Notes: generated by a model from the sequence alone, not told the origin. A DNA stretch of 39,825 nt from JBHIBD01 sp046758865 (GCA_046758865.1 JBHIBD010000012.1:1-39825); one strand, 5' to 3'; numbered from the stretch's first letter, positions 14,969 through 23,263 are shown. Program-made: numbers and translations.

Positions 14969-16648
14969 ATGGATAGACAGGCATTTCTTGGACTCGTTAT
15001 TGGCTCCCTGACAATACTTGTATACTACGCCCTCTTCCTGCCCTGGATGTTTCCACCTGAGAAGAGACACCCGGCACCTAGGGTGACCAAGGCCCCGACA
15101 CAGAAAGCGGCCAAGGCTCCACAACCAACCCGGCCCCCTGTAGAGATTGAGGAAAGGATTCTCAAAACATTACCCTCAACAGGGGTACCACTTGTGGATA
15201 ATATCGTGCTTGAAAACGAGGCTCTCAAGACCACCTGGTCCAATAAAGGCGCAGTGCTAAAGGATGTCACGCTAAAAAAGTACAGAGACTACACAAGGAC
15301 CAAGGACTTGCACCTGTTTTTACCTTCAAACACATCTCCACACACCCTGGCCATAGACGAGATACTGGGCAAGTATGACCTCTCAAACTACCTCTACCAG
15401 GCAAAAGAGGTAACGCCAGAGCGGATAAGCTTCCAGGCCACACTGGAAAACGGGCTTAGGCTTACAAAGAACATATCCCTCCACAAGGGGGCAGGCTATC
15501 ATATTGACATAGAAATTCTGCTGGAAAACACCGCCAAGGAAGAACTACCCGTGAGGTATTCCATCGTTTCAGCCAGCCAGATATATCCTGAGGGTATACC
15601 GGAATATGATATGGCCTCTGTAATAGGCGTGTCTTTGCGCACGAAGACCAAGCTCATACAGAAGACTCTGGGCGAACTGAAAAAATCACCGGAGAAGAAC
15701 GAATCCCATGGCATAGCCTGGGCAGGCGGGGTCAACAAATATTTCGCCTGTGTGTTAAAGCCCTCTTCAAACAACCTGATATATTCAGTAAGTTCAAGAT
15801 TAACCCTTGAGAGAAATACCAAGCAAAAGGAAAATCTTGCAGTAAGTGCAGAAACCAGCGGCCTTACCCTTTTACCCGGGGGCAGTGAGAAACATAGCTA
15901 CATCCTCTTCTTAGGCCCAAAGAAGGAAGAAATTCTGCAAGAGTATGGTCTTGTCAAACTCCTGAACTTCGGTGCATTTACCCCTATAAGCAAGGGGTTG
16001 CTTCACGTACTCAAGGCATTTTACAACGTGATACCCAACTACGGCGTAGGCATAATAATCCTGACCATTCTCGTCAAGGCCCTCTTGTTCCCACTCACGA
16101 GAAAGAGTCAGATGTCAATGTTTAAGATGCAGAAGCTGCAACCCCAGCTCAAGGAAATTCAGGAAAAATACAAGAAGGACAAACAAAAAATGGGGCAAGA
16201 GCAGATGGCCCTATTTAAAAGGCATGGGGTAAATCCCATGAGCGGCTGCCTGCCCATAATCCTTCAACTCCCCATCTTCTATGCCCTCTTCCGCACGCTC
16301 CAGCTATCGTTTGAGATGAGGCTGGCACCTTTTGCCTTGTGGATACAGGACCTTTCCAGGCCCGACATGCTATACACCACGCCTTTTACCATGCCCTTCC
16401 TGGGCAATCACGTAAATGCACTGCCCATAATCATGGCCATAGCAAGTGTCGCCCAGATGAAGCTCATGCCCACAAACCCCGACCCAAAGGCGCGACAACA
16501 ACAACAGCTTATGAAATTTATGCCCATAATGTTCGCCTTCGTCCTATACCACTTTCCATCAGGGCTTTTACTCTACTGGACAGTCAGCACTATCCTCAGC
16601 GTGGGAGAACAACTCCTCATACGAAGGATGGTAGCAAAGCTAAAATAG
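14969..16648 (+). CDS. yidC: membrane protein insertase YidC (Oxa1 family, long diderm form)
   Basis: A 559-residue insertase that places proteins in the inner membrane with or without SecYEG. An N-terminal helix spans about 5-28 and is followed by a Pro/Ala-rich linker. The periplasmic beta-supersandwich domain covers about 60-335, which marks a diderm-type YidC. The conserved Oxa1 core runs from about 350 to 550: YGVGIIILTILVKALLFPLTRKSQ (in parts YGVGIIILTILVKALLFPLT), MGCLP-like SGCLPIILQLPIFYAL and FMPIMFAFVLYHFPSGLLLYW near the end. The hydrophilic-groove arginine lies in the TRKS stretch. Six bases separate its stop from the mnmE start, a common yidC-mnmE order. Confidence 0.95.
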   Translation: MDRQAFLGLVIGSLTILVYYALFLPWMFPPEKRHPAPRVTKAPTQKAAKAPQPTRPPVEIEERILKTLPSTGVPLVDNIVLENEALKTTWSNKGAVLKDVTLKKYRDYTRTKDLHLFLPSNTSPHTLAIDEILGKYDLSNYLYQAKEVTPERISFQATLENGLRLTKNISLHKGAGYHIDIEILLENTAKEELPVRYSIVSASQIYPEGIPEYDMASVIGVSLRTKTKLIQKTLGELKKSPEKNESHGIAWAGGVNKYFACVLKPSSNNLIYSVSSRLTLERNTKQKENLAVSAETSGLTLLPGGSEKHSYILFLGPKKEEILQEYGLVKLLNFGAFTPISKGLLHVLKAFYNVIPNYGVGIIILTILVKALLFPLTRKSQMSMFKMQKLQPQLKEIQEKYKKDKQKMGQEQMALFKRHGVNPMSGCLPIILQLPIFYALFRTLQLSFEMRLAPFALWIQDLSRPDMLYTTPFTMPFLGNHVNALPIIMAIASVAQMKLMPTNPDPKARQQQQLMKFMPIMFAFVLYHFPSGLLLYWTVSTILSVGEQLLIRRMVAKLK

Positions 16649-16654
16649 ATTGTT

Positions 16655-18082
16655 TTGAATACCCCGAACGACACGATACTTGCCGTCTCCACAGCCTGGG
16701 GCAACTCTCCCAGGACTATAATAAGAATAAGCGGCCCCGACGCCCTCTCCTGCGCAAAGAAGGTATTTACGGAAGACCTCTTACCCATGAGCACCCCAGG
16801 CACATACTGCTCGCTCAAGGGCCGTATAGACCTGGGAGACCAAGTGGCCGCACCTGCCTTCCTTTATATAATGGAAGCCCCACGCTCATACACCAGGGAG
16901 GATGTAGTAGAGATACACAGCCTCGGGAGCCCACCTCTGATAGAGATGCTAATGGAAAAAATCCTACGGGGTGCCCACACCGCCGGAACGTCCCTAAGGC
17001 TGGCAGAACCAGGTGAATTCACAAAGAGGGCATTCCTGAACGGCCGAATAGATATAGTACAGGCCGAGGCCGTACTCAGGGTCATACGCTCCCGTACAGA
17101 CGCTGAACTCCGACTGGCCGCAGGCCAGCTAGAGGGAAGGTTCTCACAGGGACTAAGGGGGGTGCATGAACGCATTACTAATCTGCTCTCCCTGCTTGAG
17201 GCCTCCATAGATTTTTCCGACCAAGATATTCGACCAATATCAGAAAAAGAGGCCCTGGACGAACTCGAGGTCATTAGAGAAACGCTCCTCGAGTACACCC
17301 ACAGGTCAGATAAGAGTAAGGTCCACAGTGGTGGCATAAGGACCGTGTTTTTTGGCCCGTCCAATGCAGGCAAGTCGAGCCTCTTCAATGCGCTCCTGGG
17401 ACGACCTAGGGCCATTACCAGCCACAAAAGCGGCACTACCAGGGACTATCTAGAGGCCGAGCTGATTATGGACGGTATAACCTTCCGCCTGTTAGACACC
17501 GCAGGACTGGTACAGATAAAGACACAGGGAGACGAGAAATCTCTCCTGGAAACGCTAACAATGGACATGACCGCTAAGGCCGTCAATACAGCATCACTCT
17601 CCATCTGGGTCCTCGATGGTTCGAGACCAGTGGAGAAACCTTCCCTCCACTTCCTGCAATCCTTTCATCAACCCCCAAGTGATTCAAGCTGCATACTCGT
17701 TATTAACAAGACAGACCTTCCACTAAAACTTTCTATAGAAGACTTACCCCCACCCTGGCAAAACTTTTCTATAATCTATACCTCTACGGTAACGGGAAGC
17801 GGCATCGAGGAACTAAAGAAGGAAATGGTGGAAAAAATAACCGAAGGATGCATAGACTGCTCTGCCTCCCCAGCACTCTTAAACACCCGCCAAGGAATCC
17901 TACTTGACTCGTGCCTCGATTCCTTAGAGCGGGCAAGCCAATCCCTAAAGGAGGAGGCATCGGCTGAGTTCGTGGCCTTAGACGTCATGGATGCATCTGA
18001 TGCACTGGGAGAGCTTTTGGGAAAGATAACCACTGAGGATATCCTTGAAAAAATCTTCTCACAATTCTGCATCGGTAAATAA
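16655..18082 (+). CDS. mnmE: tRNA modification GTPase MnmE (TrmE)
   Basis: A 475-residue GTPase that works with MnmG to add the carboxymethylaminomethyl group at U34 of certain tRNAs. The N-terminal tetrahydrofolate-binding domain (about 1-120) contains NDTILAVSTAWGNSPRTIIR, SPPLIEMLME and GEFTKRAFLNGRIDIVQAEA. The G domain (about 225-385) has the P-loop GPSNAGKSS near 233-241, DTAGL for G3 and NKTD for G4. The essential C-terminal C-[IL]-G-K motif is present as CIGK. The start is TTG at 16655, giving the expected family N terminus MNTPNDTI. Its 3' end overlaps the next gene by 38 bases. Confidence 0.95.
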   Translation: MNTPNDTILAVSTAWGNSPRTIIRISGPDALSCAKKVFTEDLLPMSTPGTYCSLKGRIDLGDQVAAPAFLYIMEAPRSYTREDVVEIHSLGSPPLIEMLMEKILRGAHTAGTSLRLAEPGEFTKRAFLNGRIDIVQAEAVLRVIRSRTDAELRLAAGQLEGRFSQGLRGVHERITNLLSLLEASIDFSDQDIRPISEKEALDELEVIRETLLEYTHRSDKSKVHSGGIRTVFFGPSNAGKSSLFNALLGRPRAITSHKSGTTRDYLEAELIMDGITFRLLDTAGLVQIKTQGDEKSLLETLTMDMTAKAVNTASLSIWVLDGSRPVEKPSLHFLQSFHQPPSDSSCILVINKTDLPLKLSIEDLPPPWQNFSIIYTSTVTGSGIEELKKEMVEKITEGCIDCSASPALLNTRQGILLDSCLDSLERASQSLKEEASAEFVALDVMDASDALGELLGKITTEDILEKIFSQFCIGK

Positions 18083-18536
18083 AAACACCCGACCGAGCTG
18101 GGACGAGTATTTCCTCAAGATCACCCGCGAGGTGGCCCAGAGGTCTACCTGCCTCCGCCGCCAGGTGGGGGCGACGCTTGTACTGGACAAGCGCATACTC
18201 GCCACCGGTTATAACGGCGCGCCAAAGGGGCTCACACACTGCACAGAGATCGGGTGCCTCAGGGACAAACTGGGGATACCTCCTGGAGAGAGGCAGGAAC
18301 TCTGCCGCGGCCTCCACGCAGAGATGAATGCACTCCTTCAGGCCGCCAGCTATGGCACATCTATGGAGGGCGCCACGCTATACTCCACCAACCACCCCTG
18401 CGTGCTATGTGCAAAGATGCTCATCAACTGCGGTATCAAGCGCATAGTTACACTCTCAGACTATCCCGACTGGTTAGCAAAAGAGATGCTCCAAGAAGCT
18501 GGCATCAAGGTAGAGATTGTCGTAGACGGGCAGTAG
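18045..18536 (+). CDS. dCMP deaminase family protein (ComEB-like)
   Basis: A 163-residue zinc deaminase, probably converting dCMP to dUMP for thymidylate synthesis. The zinc motif GLHAEMNAL has the ligand His and catalytic Glu. HPCVLCAKMLINCGI has the two ligand cysteines in PCxxC. The N-terminal segment SWDEYFLKITREVAQRSTCLRRQVGA is typical of the family. The only sensible start is TTG at 18045, with GAGGA five bases upstream inside mnmE. The 38-base overlap supports co-translation. The location beside nrdR and nrdD places it with deoxynucleotide metabolism. Confidence 0.9.
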   Translation: MKKSSHNSASVNKNTRPSWDEYFLKITREVAQRSTCLRRQVGATLVLDKRILATGYNGAPKGLTHCTEIGCLRDKLGIPPGERQELCRGLHAEMNALLQAASYGTSMEGATLYSTNHPCVLCAKMLINCGIKRIVTLSDYPDWLAKEMLQEAGIKVEIVVDGQ

Positions 18537-18622
18537 TAACTCCCCATATCAAAAACCTCCTTGTGACATACCACTAAAGATTCCCTCCATACTCGATAAA
18601 TGAAAGTTCTGAAAAACCCTGC

Positions 18623-18670
18623 ACCGTTATCATTCTGAGGGAGCAAAGCGACCGAAGAATGACACACGGT
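18623..18670. repeat. small palindromic repeat of the GAGNGAAGCGA class
   Basis: TCATTCT at 18630-18636 and AGAATGA at 18656-18662 are perfect inverted arms, with ACCGT and ACGGT further out. The core GAGGGAGCAAAGCGACCGAAG resembles the core of the element at 1-146 (GCGAGCGAAGCGAAG), suggesting one repeat family. It sits in a 474-base gene-free stretch (18537-19010). Confidence 0.6.
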
Positions 18671-18741
18671 ATTGGAATGACTTTTTCAGGGCCCTCTGAA
18701 TAGGAACTCCAAGAAATCTGTCAAAAAATCCCAAAATTTCC

Positions 18742-18770
18742 TTGACAACATGTGGCGCATGATGTAAAAG
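18742..18770 (+). promoter_or_regulatory. promoter for nrdR
   Basis: TTGACA at 18742-18747, a 17-base spacer and TAAAAG at 18765-18770. The predicted start is near 18777, directly within the NrdR-box-like sites, and leaves a leader of about 234 bases before nrdR. Confidence 0.6.
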
Positions 18771-18774
18771 TCTG

Positions 18775-18803
18775 TACAATATCTTGTAATGCTAAATATT
18801 GTA
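18775..18803. promoter_or_regulatory. two NrdR-box-like operator half-sites
   Basis: The known NrdR core is CWATATATWG. CAATATCTTG at 18777-18786 matches 9 of 10, within the near-palindrome TACAATATCTTGTA. CTAAATATTG at 18792-18801 also matches 9 of 10. TACAATAT (18775-18782) and ATATTGTA (18796-18803) are also exact inverted arms. The centres are 15 bases apart, less than the usual roughly 31, so the fit is good in sequence but unusual in spacing. The position at the predicted transcript start suits repression. Confidence 0.55.
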
Positions 18804-19010
18804 TGCCTAATACATGATGTGCTTGTTTAGATACACTCGTTCTTTGGGGGGGTAGATGTCGGGAGCCGTGTAACTGTCAGCCAGAAGAAGATGCCAGCAT
18901 TTAGCATGGAGCCAAAACAATACAAGGCTACTCATCAATTACGAAACAGATAGTGCGACTACCGAACCCTCTTTCACACGCAGAACCAGCAAAAACCCCG
19001 TGGGCGGTTC
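18804..19010 (+). other. long nrdR leader, no gene seen
   Basis: About 200 bases of probable 5' untranslated leader. No open frame of note, no convincing tRNA and no complete riboswitch was found. A G7 run occurs near 18846, and GTAACTGTCAGCCAGAAGA at about 18870-18888 faintly resembles part of the cobalamin-riboswitch core, but the surrounding helices are missing. nrdR lacks a strong ribosome site, so leader control of translation is possible. Confidence 0.35.
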
Positions 19011-19478
19011 ATGCAGTGTCCTTACTGTAAACAGGATAATGACAAGGTAATAAACTCGAGGCCATCGGCAGATGGTCTCATCATAAAGCGTCGCCGCGAG
19101 TGTCTGAATTGCGGGCGACGCTACACCACCTATGAGAGGATGGAAGAGACGCCGCTAAAGGTGGTAAAGAAGGATGGTCGCAGGGTGGCCTTTGACAGGA
19201 ACAAGATACGCCTCGGCATCGATAAGGCATGTGAGAAGAGAAACGTGTCCACCGACACAATCGAGGCCACCGTCTCTGAGATAGAGCGAGACCTATATAA
19301 CAGATTCGACCGCGAGGTACCCTCCAAGTATATCGGTGAGCAGGTGATGCAAAAGCTGAAAGGCCTGGACAAGGTGGCATACATAAGATTTGCGTCCGTC
19401 TACCGTGAGTTCAAAGACATCACCGACTTCATGGAAGAGGTGAAGCCGCTGATTAAGGGTGAAGGGAAGAAGAGGTAG
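19011..19478 (+). CDS. nrdR: transcriptional repressor NrdR
   Basis: A 155-residue repressor that senses ATP/dATP and controls ribonucleotide reductase genes. The N-terminal zinc ribbon is MQCPYCKQDNDKV (Cys3, Cys6) and RRECLNCGRRYTTYER (second CxxC pair). An ATP-cone domain follows (about 49-139), with VVKKDGRRVAFDRNKI and YIRFASVYREFKDI. Length and both domains match the family. Promoter and NrdR-box-like sites lie about 230 bases upstream, and the class III reductase nrdD, also with an ATP cone, lies 700 bases downstream. Autoregulation and control of nrdD are likely (inferred). Confidence 0.96.
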   Translation: MQCPYCKQDNDKVINSRPSADGLIIKRRRECLNCGRRYTTYERMEETPLKVVKKDGRRVAFDRNKIRLGIDKACEKRNVSTDTIEATVSEIERDLYNRFDREVPSKYIGEQVMQKLKGLDKVAYIRFASVYREFKDITDFMEEVKPLIKGEGKKR

Positions 19479-19490
19479 CTTACCCAAGAA

Positions 19491-19540
19491 ATGTAGCGTG
19501 CGAGTTTATCTCGCACGTGCGACACAAGGTCGCACGCTAC
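19491..19540. repeat. compound palindromic repeat (ATGTAGCGT family, copy 1)
   Basis: The outer arms GTAGCGTGCGA (19493-19503) and TCGCACGCTAC (19530-19540) are perfect inverted copies. Inside are two further hairpins: CGTGCGAG/CTCGCACG (19497-19504 with 19510-19517) and GTGCGAC/GTCGCAC (19517-19523 with 19529-19535). It begins ATGTAGCGT like the copies at 19824 and 37862. It lies 12 bases after the nrdR stop. Confidence 0.7.
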
Positions 19541-19559
19541 CCAGAAGAGCGTTTATAAA

Positions 19560-19829
19560 ATGGAACTAGAGGAATTTGTAAGAGAGGCAATTACTAGAAT
19601 TAAGGCTGGCGTTGGAGGAAATGGGCATATCAACGGTACAATCAAATTTGAGGTGTTCGTAATAAAAACAGAAAAAATGGGTGGAAATGTGAAAATTTTC
19701 GTCGCTTCGGGTGGAGGTAATGTTGAAAAAGAGAGCGTTCAAAAGATTAGTTCTGAGGTTGACCCGAACGAGCCAAATCACGAAAGGGAGTCTAACATAA
19801 CGCCCTGGATACCAGAAGTGGAGATGTAG
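19560..19829 (+). CDS. small protein, Trypco2-like domain
   Basis: An 89-residue protein. The pattern EEFVREAITRIKAG, then IKFEVFVIKTEKMGG, VKIFVASGGG and a closing KISSEVDP, resembles the trypsin-co-occurring domain 2 (Trypco2) family. That family is a small beta-sheet domain found in predicted protease-linked conflict systems and as a stand-alone protein. The match is by pattern only and is tentative. The function is unknown and no protease gene is adjacent. The stop codon TAG is supplied by the palindromic repeat that follows, and another copy precedes the gene, so it is bracketed by repeats. Confidence 0.6.
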   Translation: MELEEFVREAITRIKAGVGGNGHINGTIKFEVFVIKTEKMGGNVKIFVASGGGNVEKESVQKISSEVDPNEPNHERESNITPWIPEVEM

Positions 19830-19849
19830 CGTGGGAGCTTGCTCCCACG
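19824..19849. repeat. palindromic repeat (ATGTAGCGT family, copy 2)
   Basis: ATGTAGCGTGGGAGC, then TT, then GCTCCCACG. The arms 19830-19838 and 19841-19849 are perfect with a two-base loop. The TAG at 19827-19829 is the stop codon of the upstream small gene. Confidence 0.7.
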
Positions 19850-19872
19850 TCTCGAAGGGAAACAGATGTTAG

Positions 19873-20160
19873 ATGAGACTATCCGAAAAAATCCAACAAA
19901 AACTAGAAGAGGTAGTGAAGGAAATGGACCCCAACATCAAGGTGGGCAGCCCATCACTGAATTTCCAGGACTTTAGGATTGATGCCCCTATTTGGATAAA
20001 GGACGAGAGAAAAGTTTTGGAAATCCCTAAAGAGTTTATAGACAACTTCTTTGACACGGCCACATTTGACCAGGAAGTCAAGGGGGCCATTAACGACTTA
20101 AAGACAGGAAGCGCCAAGAGAATCCGTGTAACAGACAAGGGTAGGACTATCATCGAGTAA
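19873..20160 (+). CDS. small hypothetical protein
   Basis: A 95-residue protein I do not recognise. The N terminus is helical and charged (MRLSEKIQQKLEEVVKEMD). The middle has PIWIKDERKVLEIPKEFIDNF, a possible strand-helix unit, and the C terminus is mixed charge (RIRVTDKGRTIIE). It has no signal peptide or membrane segment. It ends 20 bases before nrdD and follows a palindromic repeat, so it may be carried on the nrdR-nrdD transcript. Confidence 0.6.
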   Translation: MRLSEKIQQKLEEVVKEMDPNIKVGSPSLNFQDFRIDAPIWIKDERKVLEIPKEFIDNFFDTATFDQEVKGAINDLKTGSAKRIRVTDKGRTIIE

Positions 20161-20180
20161 ATAAGAAAGGAAGAGTCACA

Positions 20181-22568
20181 GTGAGCTCCATACAGACTAT
20201 ACGAAAACGCGATGGAAGGTTAGTACCGTTCAACATAAAAAAGATAGCCAATGCCGTCTTCAAGGCAGCGCACGCCGTGGGCGGTGACGACCGAAAGATG
20301 GCTGACGAGCTGGCCGAGCTGGTCACTCATTTGCTGGAAAAGAAATTCAACGGGAACACCCCAAGCATAGAAGACATACAGGACCTGGTAGAAGACGTAC
20401 TTATAAATACCGGCCACGCCAAGACGGCAAAGGCCTACATCCGCTACAGGGACAAGAGGGCACGCCACAGAGAGATATTGAAGGTCAGAAAAAAGACAAA
20501 ACGGGGTCGTGATACCACCGATGTGGCCCTGCTGGTAGACACAGACACGCACGACGAGAGCTCCCTATGGGACAAGGGCAAGATTGCAATAGTGCTGGAA
20601 AAAGAGGCCGGTATCCCCATAGACGAGGCCATAGAGATTGCCAACGTCGTGGAAAAGAGGGTCTTTGCCTCTGGCATCCAACGCATCTCTACCGGCCTGA
20701 TAAGAGAGCTGGTAGACAATGAACTCTTTGAGAGGGGTTACGAGACCCAGCTAAAGAAGCAGACTACAATAGGCACACCCAAGTATGACCTAGACCAGCT
20801 TATATTCTCAAAAAATAACGAGAACAGCAACATCGCCACCAATAACCCGGAGGCAATAAACCTTGCCATCGCCGAAAACACCCTGAAACAGTACGCACTC
20901 CAAGAGGTCTTCTCCAGGGATGTGGCAGAGATGCACCTATCCGGGGCCGTACACATCCATGACCTGGGCTACCCAACGAGGGTCTACTGTTCTTCCCATT
21001 CTCTGGAGTATCTGAAGAAATATGGCCTGCAGCTTGATAATCTTGACACTGTTTCAGCCCCAGCCAAACATGCCCGTACCCTCACTGGTCACTTGAACAC
21101 CTTCCTCGCCTCCATGCAGGCCTACTACGCGGGGGCCCTGGGTGTAGGCTACATAAACATAATGTACGCACCATATCTCGAGGACATGAGTCAGAAGGAA
21201 CTCCGCCAAGAGGCCCAGCACCTCATCTATAGTTGCTCCCAGAGCGCCTTCTCACGTGGAGGCCAAACCCTGTTTCTTGACTTCAACATCCACACCGGCG
21301 TACCAAAATACATGGACCGCATACCCGCTATAGGTCCTGGTGGTAAATATACGGGAAAAACGTATGGCGACTATGCTGGAACGGCCCGTCGCTTCACCAT
21401 GGCCATGTTAGACGTATGGCGAGAGGGTGACTGCCACGGCCACATCTTCGCCTTCCCCAAGTGCGATCTTCACATAAATCAAGACACGTTCGATGACCCC
21501 GACCAGTATAAAATCCTCAAGTATGCCTGCCAGATAGCCAGTGAAAACGGTGTGCCGTATTTCGTATTCGACAGGGATGAGGTAACACTGTCGGCCTGCT
21601 GCCGACTCCGAACCACCATAGAAGATGACCACATGATAACCCATCCGGAAAGCATGCGCTTCTGCGGATTCCAGAACGTTACGGTCAACCTGCCCCAGGC
21701 CGCTTACAGGGCAGGAAAGGGAAACTGGGAAAAACTTCACAAGGAAATAGACGACACCATACAGACATGCATCAGGGCACATCTCCAAAAAAAGGAATTC
21801 ATCACCAGACTGATGTCAGGCCCGGAGATGCCACTCTGGCAAATAGGGCGAAAAGCCAAGGACGGACGGCCCTACGTAGACCTCGAAAAATCCACGTACA
21901 TAGTTGGCATAATTGGCCTCAACGAGTGTCTCCAGTACATGATGGATAAGGAGCTTCACGAGGGCGAGGAGCCCCTGAGGCAGGGATTAAGGATAATCGC
22001 CTTCATGTACCAAAAGGTGAAAGAGGCGGGGAAAAAATATGGCCTGAAATTCTCACTGGAGGAATCACCTGCAGAAAGTGCATCGAGAAGACTTGCGAAG
22101 ACAGACGTGAAAAACTATCCCCAGGCAAGAGAACTGGTAAAAGGCAATATAGAAAGAGATGAATTCTACTATACAAACAGCGTCCACCTTAGACCAGATA
22201 CCCCAATAGACATGCTAACCAGGATAATCCTCCAGAGCAAATTCCACACCTTGATAGAGTCTGGTGCTATCATCCACGCCTTTTGTGGGGAAGAAAGACC
22301 CTCCGCAACCAGCATCATGAACCTAGTCAGAAAGACTTTCAATAACACACAGGCAGCACAAGTCACCATCTCTCCAGAGTTCACTATCTGCACTGTATGC
22401 GACCGCCTGTCGCCTAGGCTTACAGACCGATGCGACCACTGCAATGCATCCAATATATACGGCATCCAGAGGCTGGATAGCTATGAAACTAGACTGAACA
22501 ACTGGGATGCCCTCAGAGTAAAGGCCCTGACAGAGAGATACAAAAGAGAATCACTTGTAATTACATAA
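20181..22568 (+). CDS. nrdD: anaerobic (class III) ribonucleoside-triphosphate reductase NrdD, radical Gly read as Ser
   Basis: A 795-residue reductase that would convert NTPs to dNTPs without oxygen. An ATP cone (about 5-95) starts with IRKRDGRLVPFNIKKI. The glycyl-enzyme barrel follows, with LTGHLNTFLASMQAYYAGALG, SQSAFSRGGQTLFLDFN, the catalytic-cysteine region SACCRLR and FQNVTVNLPQAAY. The C-terminal zinc site is complete: Cys737, Cys740, Cys751 and Cys754. Downstream, where the family has a radical-bearing R-V-x-G-Y motif, this protein reads RLDSYE, with Ser767 (codon AGC, 22479-22481) in the glycine position. No other R-x-x-G-Y motif was found. An activase (nrdG) is present. The start is GTG with AAGGAAGAG upstream. 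A GGC-to-AGC change, assembly error or alternative chemistry could explain it. Confidence 0.9.
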   Translation: MSSIQTIRKRDGRLVPFNIKKIANAVFKAAHAVGGDDRKMADELAELVTHLLEKKFNGNTPSIEDIQDLVEDVLINTGHAKTAKAYIRYRDKRARHREILKVRKKTKRGRDTTDVALLVDTDTHDESSLWDKGKIAIVLEKEAGIPIDEAIEIANVVEKRVFASGIQRISTGLIRELVDNELFERGYETQLKKQTTIGTPKYDLDQLIFSKNNENSNIATNNPEAINLAIAENTLKQYALQEVFSRDVAEMHLSGAVHIHDLGYPTRVYCSSHSLEYLKKYGLQLDNLDTVSAPAKHARTLTGHLNTFLASMQAYYAGALGVGYINIMYAPYLEDMSQKELRQEAQHLIYSCSQSAFSRGGQTLFLDFNIHTGVPKYMDRIPAIGPGGKYTGKTYGDYAGTARRFTMAMLDVWREGDCHGHIFAFPKCDLHINQDTFDDPDQYKILKYACQIASENGVPYFVFDRDEVTLSACCRLRTTIEDDHMITHPESMRFCGFQNVTVNLPQAAYRAGKGNWEKLHKEIDDTIQTCIRAHLQKKEFITRLMSGPEMPLWQIGRKAKDGRPYVDLEKSTYIVGIIGLNECLQYMMDKELHEGEEPLRQGLRIIAFMYQKVKEAGKKYGLKFSLEESPAESASRRLAKTDVKNYPQARELVKGNIERDEFYYTNSVHLRPDTPIDMLTRIILQSKFHTLIESGAIIHAFCGEERPSATSIMNLVRKTFNNTQAAQVTISPEFTICTVCDRLSPRLTDRCDHCNASNIYGIQRLDSYETRLNNWDALRVKALTERYKRESLVIT

Positions 22569-22676
22569 TCGTGCACGAGACATGACAACTTGTTCCATTG
22601 TCGGGCAGAAAGACAAACTGACAACACCGGCAAAAGCTGCCCATATGGTGTGGTTTTTCCTGAGAGGAAACCAATA

Positions 22677-22895
22677 ATGGACAAATACTCAGCACAAGTC
22701 TCAGAAGCATATAAGGGCTATGGAATCAAAGTCCAGAAGCAGCATATCCCAGGAATGATAACAATACTCGTGACCAATCCAGAATCCGGTCCCAGCCTCC
22801 TGGCCTTCCACCGCTTTTGCAAGACAAGCGCGGAAGCTGAGAAGGCAAGGAGCGAACTTATATATGAAGCCAGAAGGTATATCGATAAGACATAG
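22677..22895 (+). CDS. small hypothetical protein between nrdD and nrdG
   Basis: A 72-residue protein, start chosen at ATG 22677 because AGAGGA stands 8 bases upstream. No family is recognised. It has a central strand-like stretch (MITILVTNPESGPSLLAF) and a charged C-terminal helix (SAEAEKARSELIYEARRYI), so a small alpha/beta fold is likely. It lacks a glycyl-radical R-V-x-G-Y motif, so it is not a YfiD/GrcA-type spare part for NrdD. Its place between reductase and activase suggests co-expression. Confidence 0.55.
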   Translation: MDKYSAQVSEAYKGYGIKVQKQHIPGMITILVTNPESGPSLLAFHRFCKTSAEAEKARSELIYEARRYIDKT

Positions 22896-22939
22896 GCACC
22901 ACCACATACAAATCTCTAACACTATAAAGGAGACCATTT

Positions 22940-23263
22940 ATGTGGGAAATCAATGAATCGACGGAAAAATTACTAGAGCTGGAGAAAAAGATTACAGAGT
23001 ATGAGCCTGATTTCCTGATAGGTCTATATCTGTATAACCCAATCCCTAATACCGTGGACATCGATGACGTGGCTGAGAAACTATTAAACTATCTACACAA
23101 ACTCCCCCGTACTTCTGGTGCGCACTATAAAATAAAGCTTCATGGGGTTGGGCTGGATGGCTTCGTCAACGTGTACTACGCATCGCCGGGGATGGGCAGT
23201 GTGTTCTCTTATGATCAGCCAATCTTGGTGGGACCGCAAGACTTAGTCAAATCACGACTGTAA
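22940..23263 (+). CDS. hypothetical protein between nrdD and nrdG
   Basis: A 107-residue protein with an excellent ribosome site (AAGGAG, 8 bases before the ATG). I recognise no family. The N-terminal helix (STEKLLELEKKITEYE) precedes FLIGLYLYNPIPN and DDVAEKLLNYLHKLP. The C-terminal half is beta-rich and Gly/Tyr-rich (FVNVYYASPGMGSVF). It has no membrane segment, cysteine cluster or radical-glycine motif. It lies in the nrdD-nrdG interval and is probably on that transcript. Confidence 0.6.
   Translation: MWEINESTEKLLELEKKITEYEPDFLIGLYLYNPIPNTVDIDDVAEKLLNYLHKLPRTSGAHYKIKLHGVGLDGFVNVYYASPGMGSVFSYDQPILVGPQDLVKSRL

Noticed and set aside
18870..18895. Cobalamin-riboswitch-like fragments in the nrdR leader (AACTGT and AGCCAGAAGA...TGCC).
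   Set aside because: The two motifs are adjacent instead of tens of bases apart, and the other conserved helices are missing, so I do not call a riboswitch.
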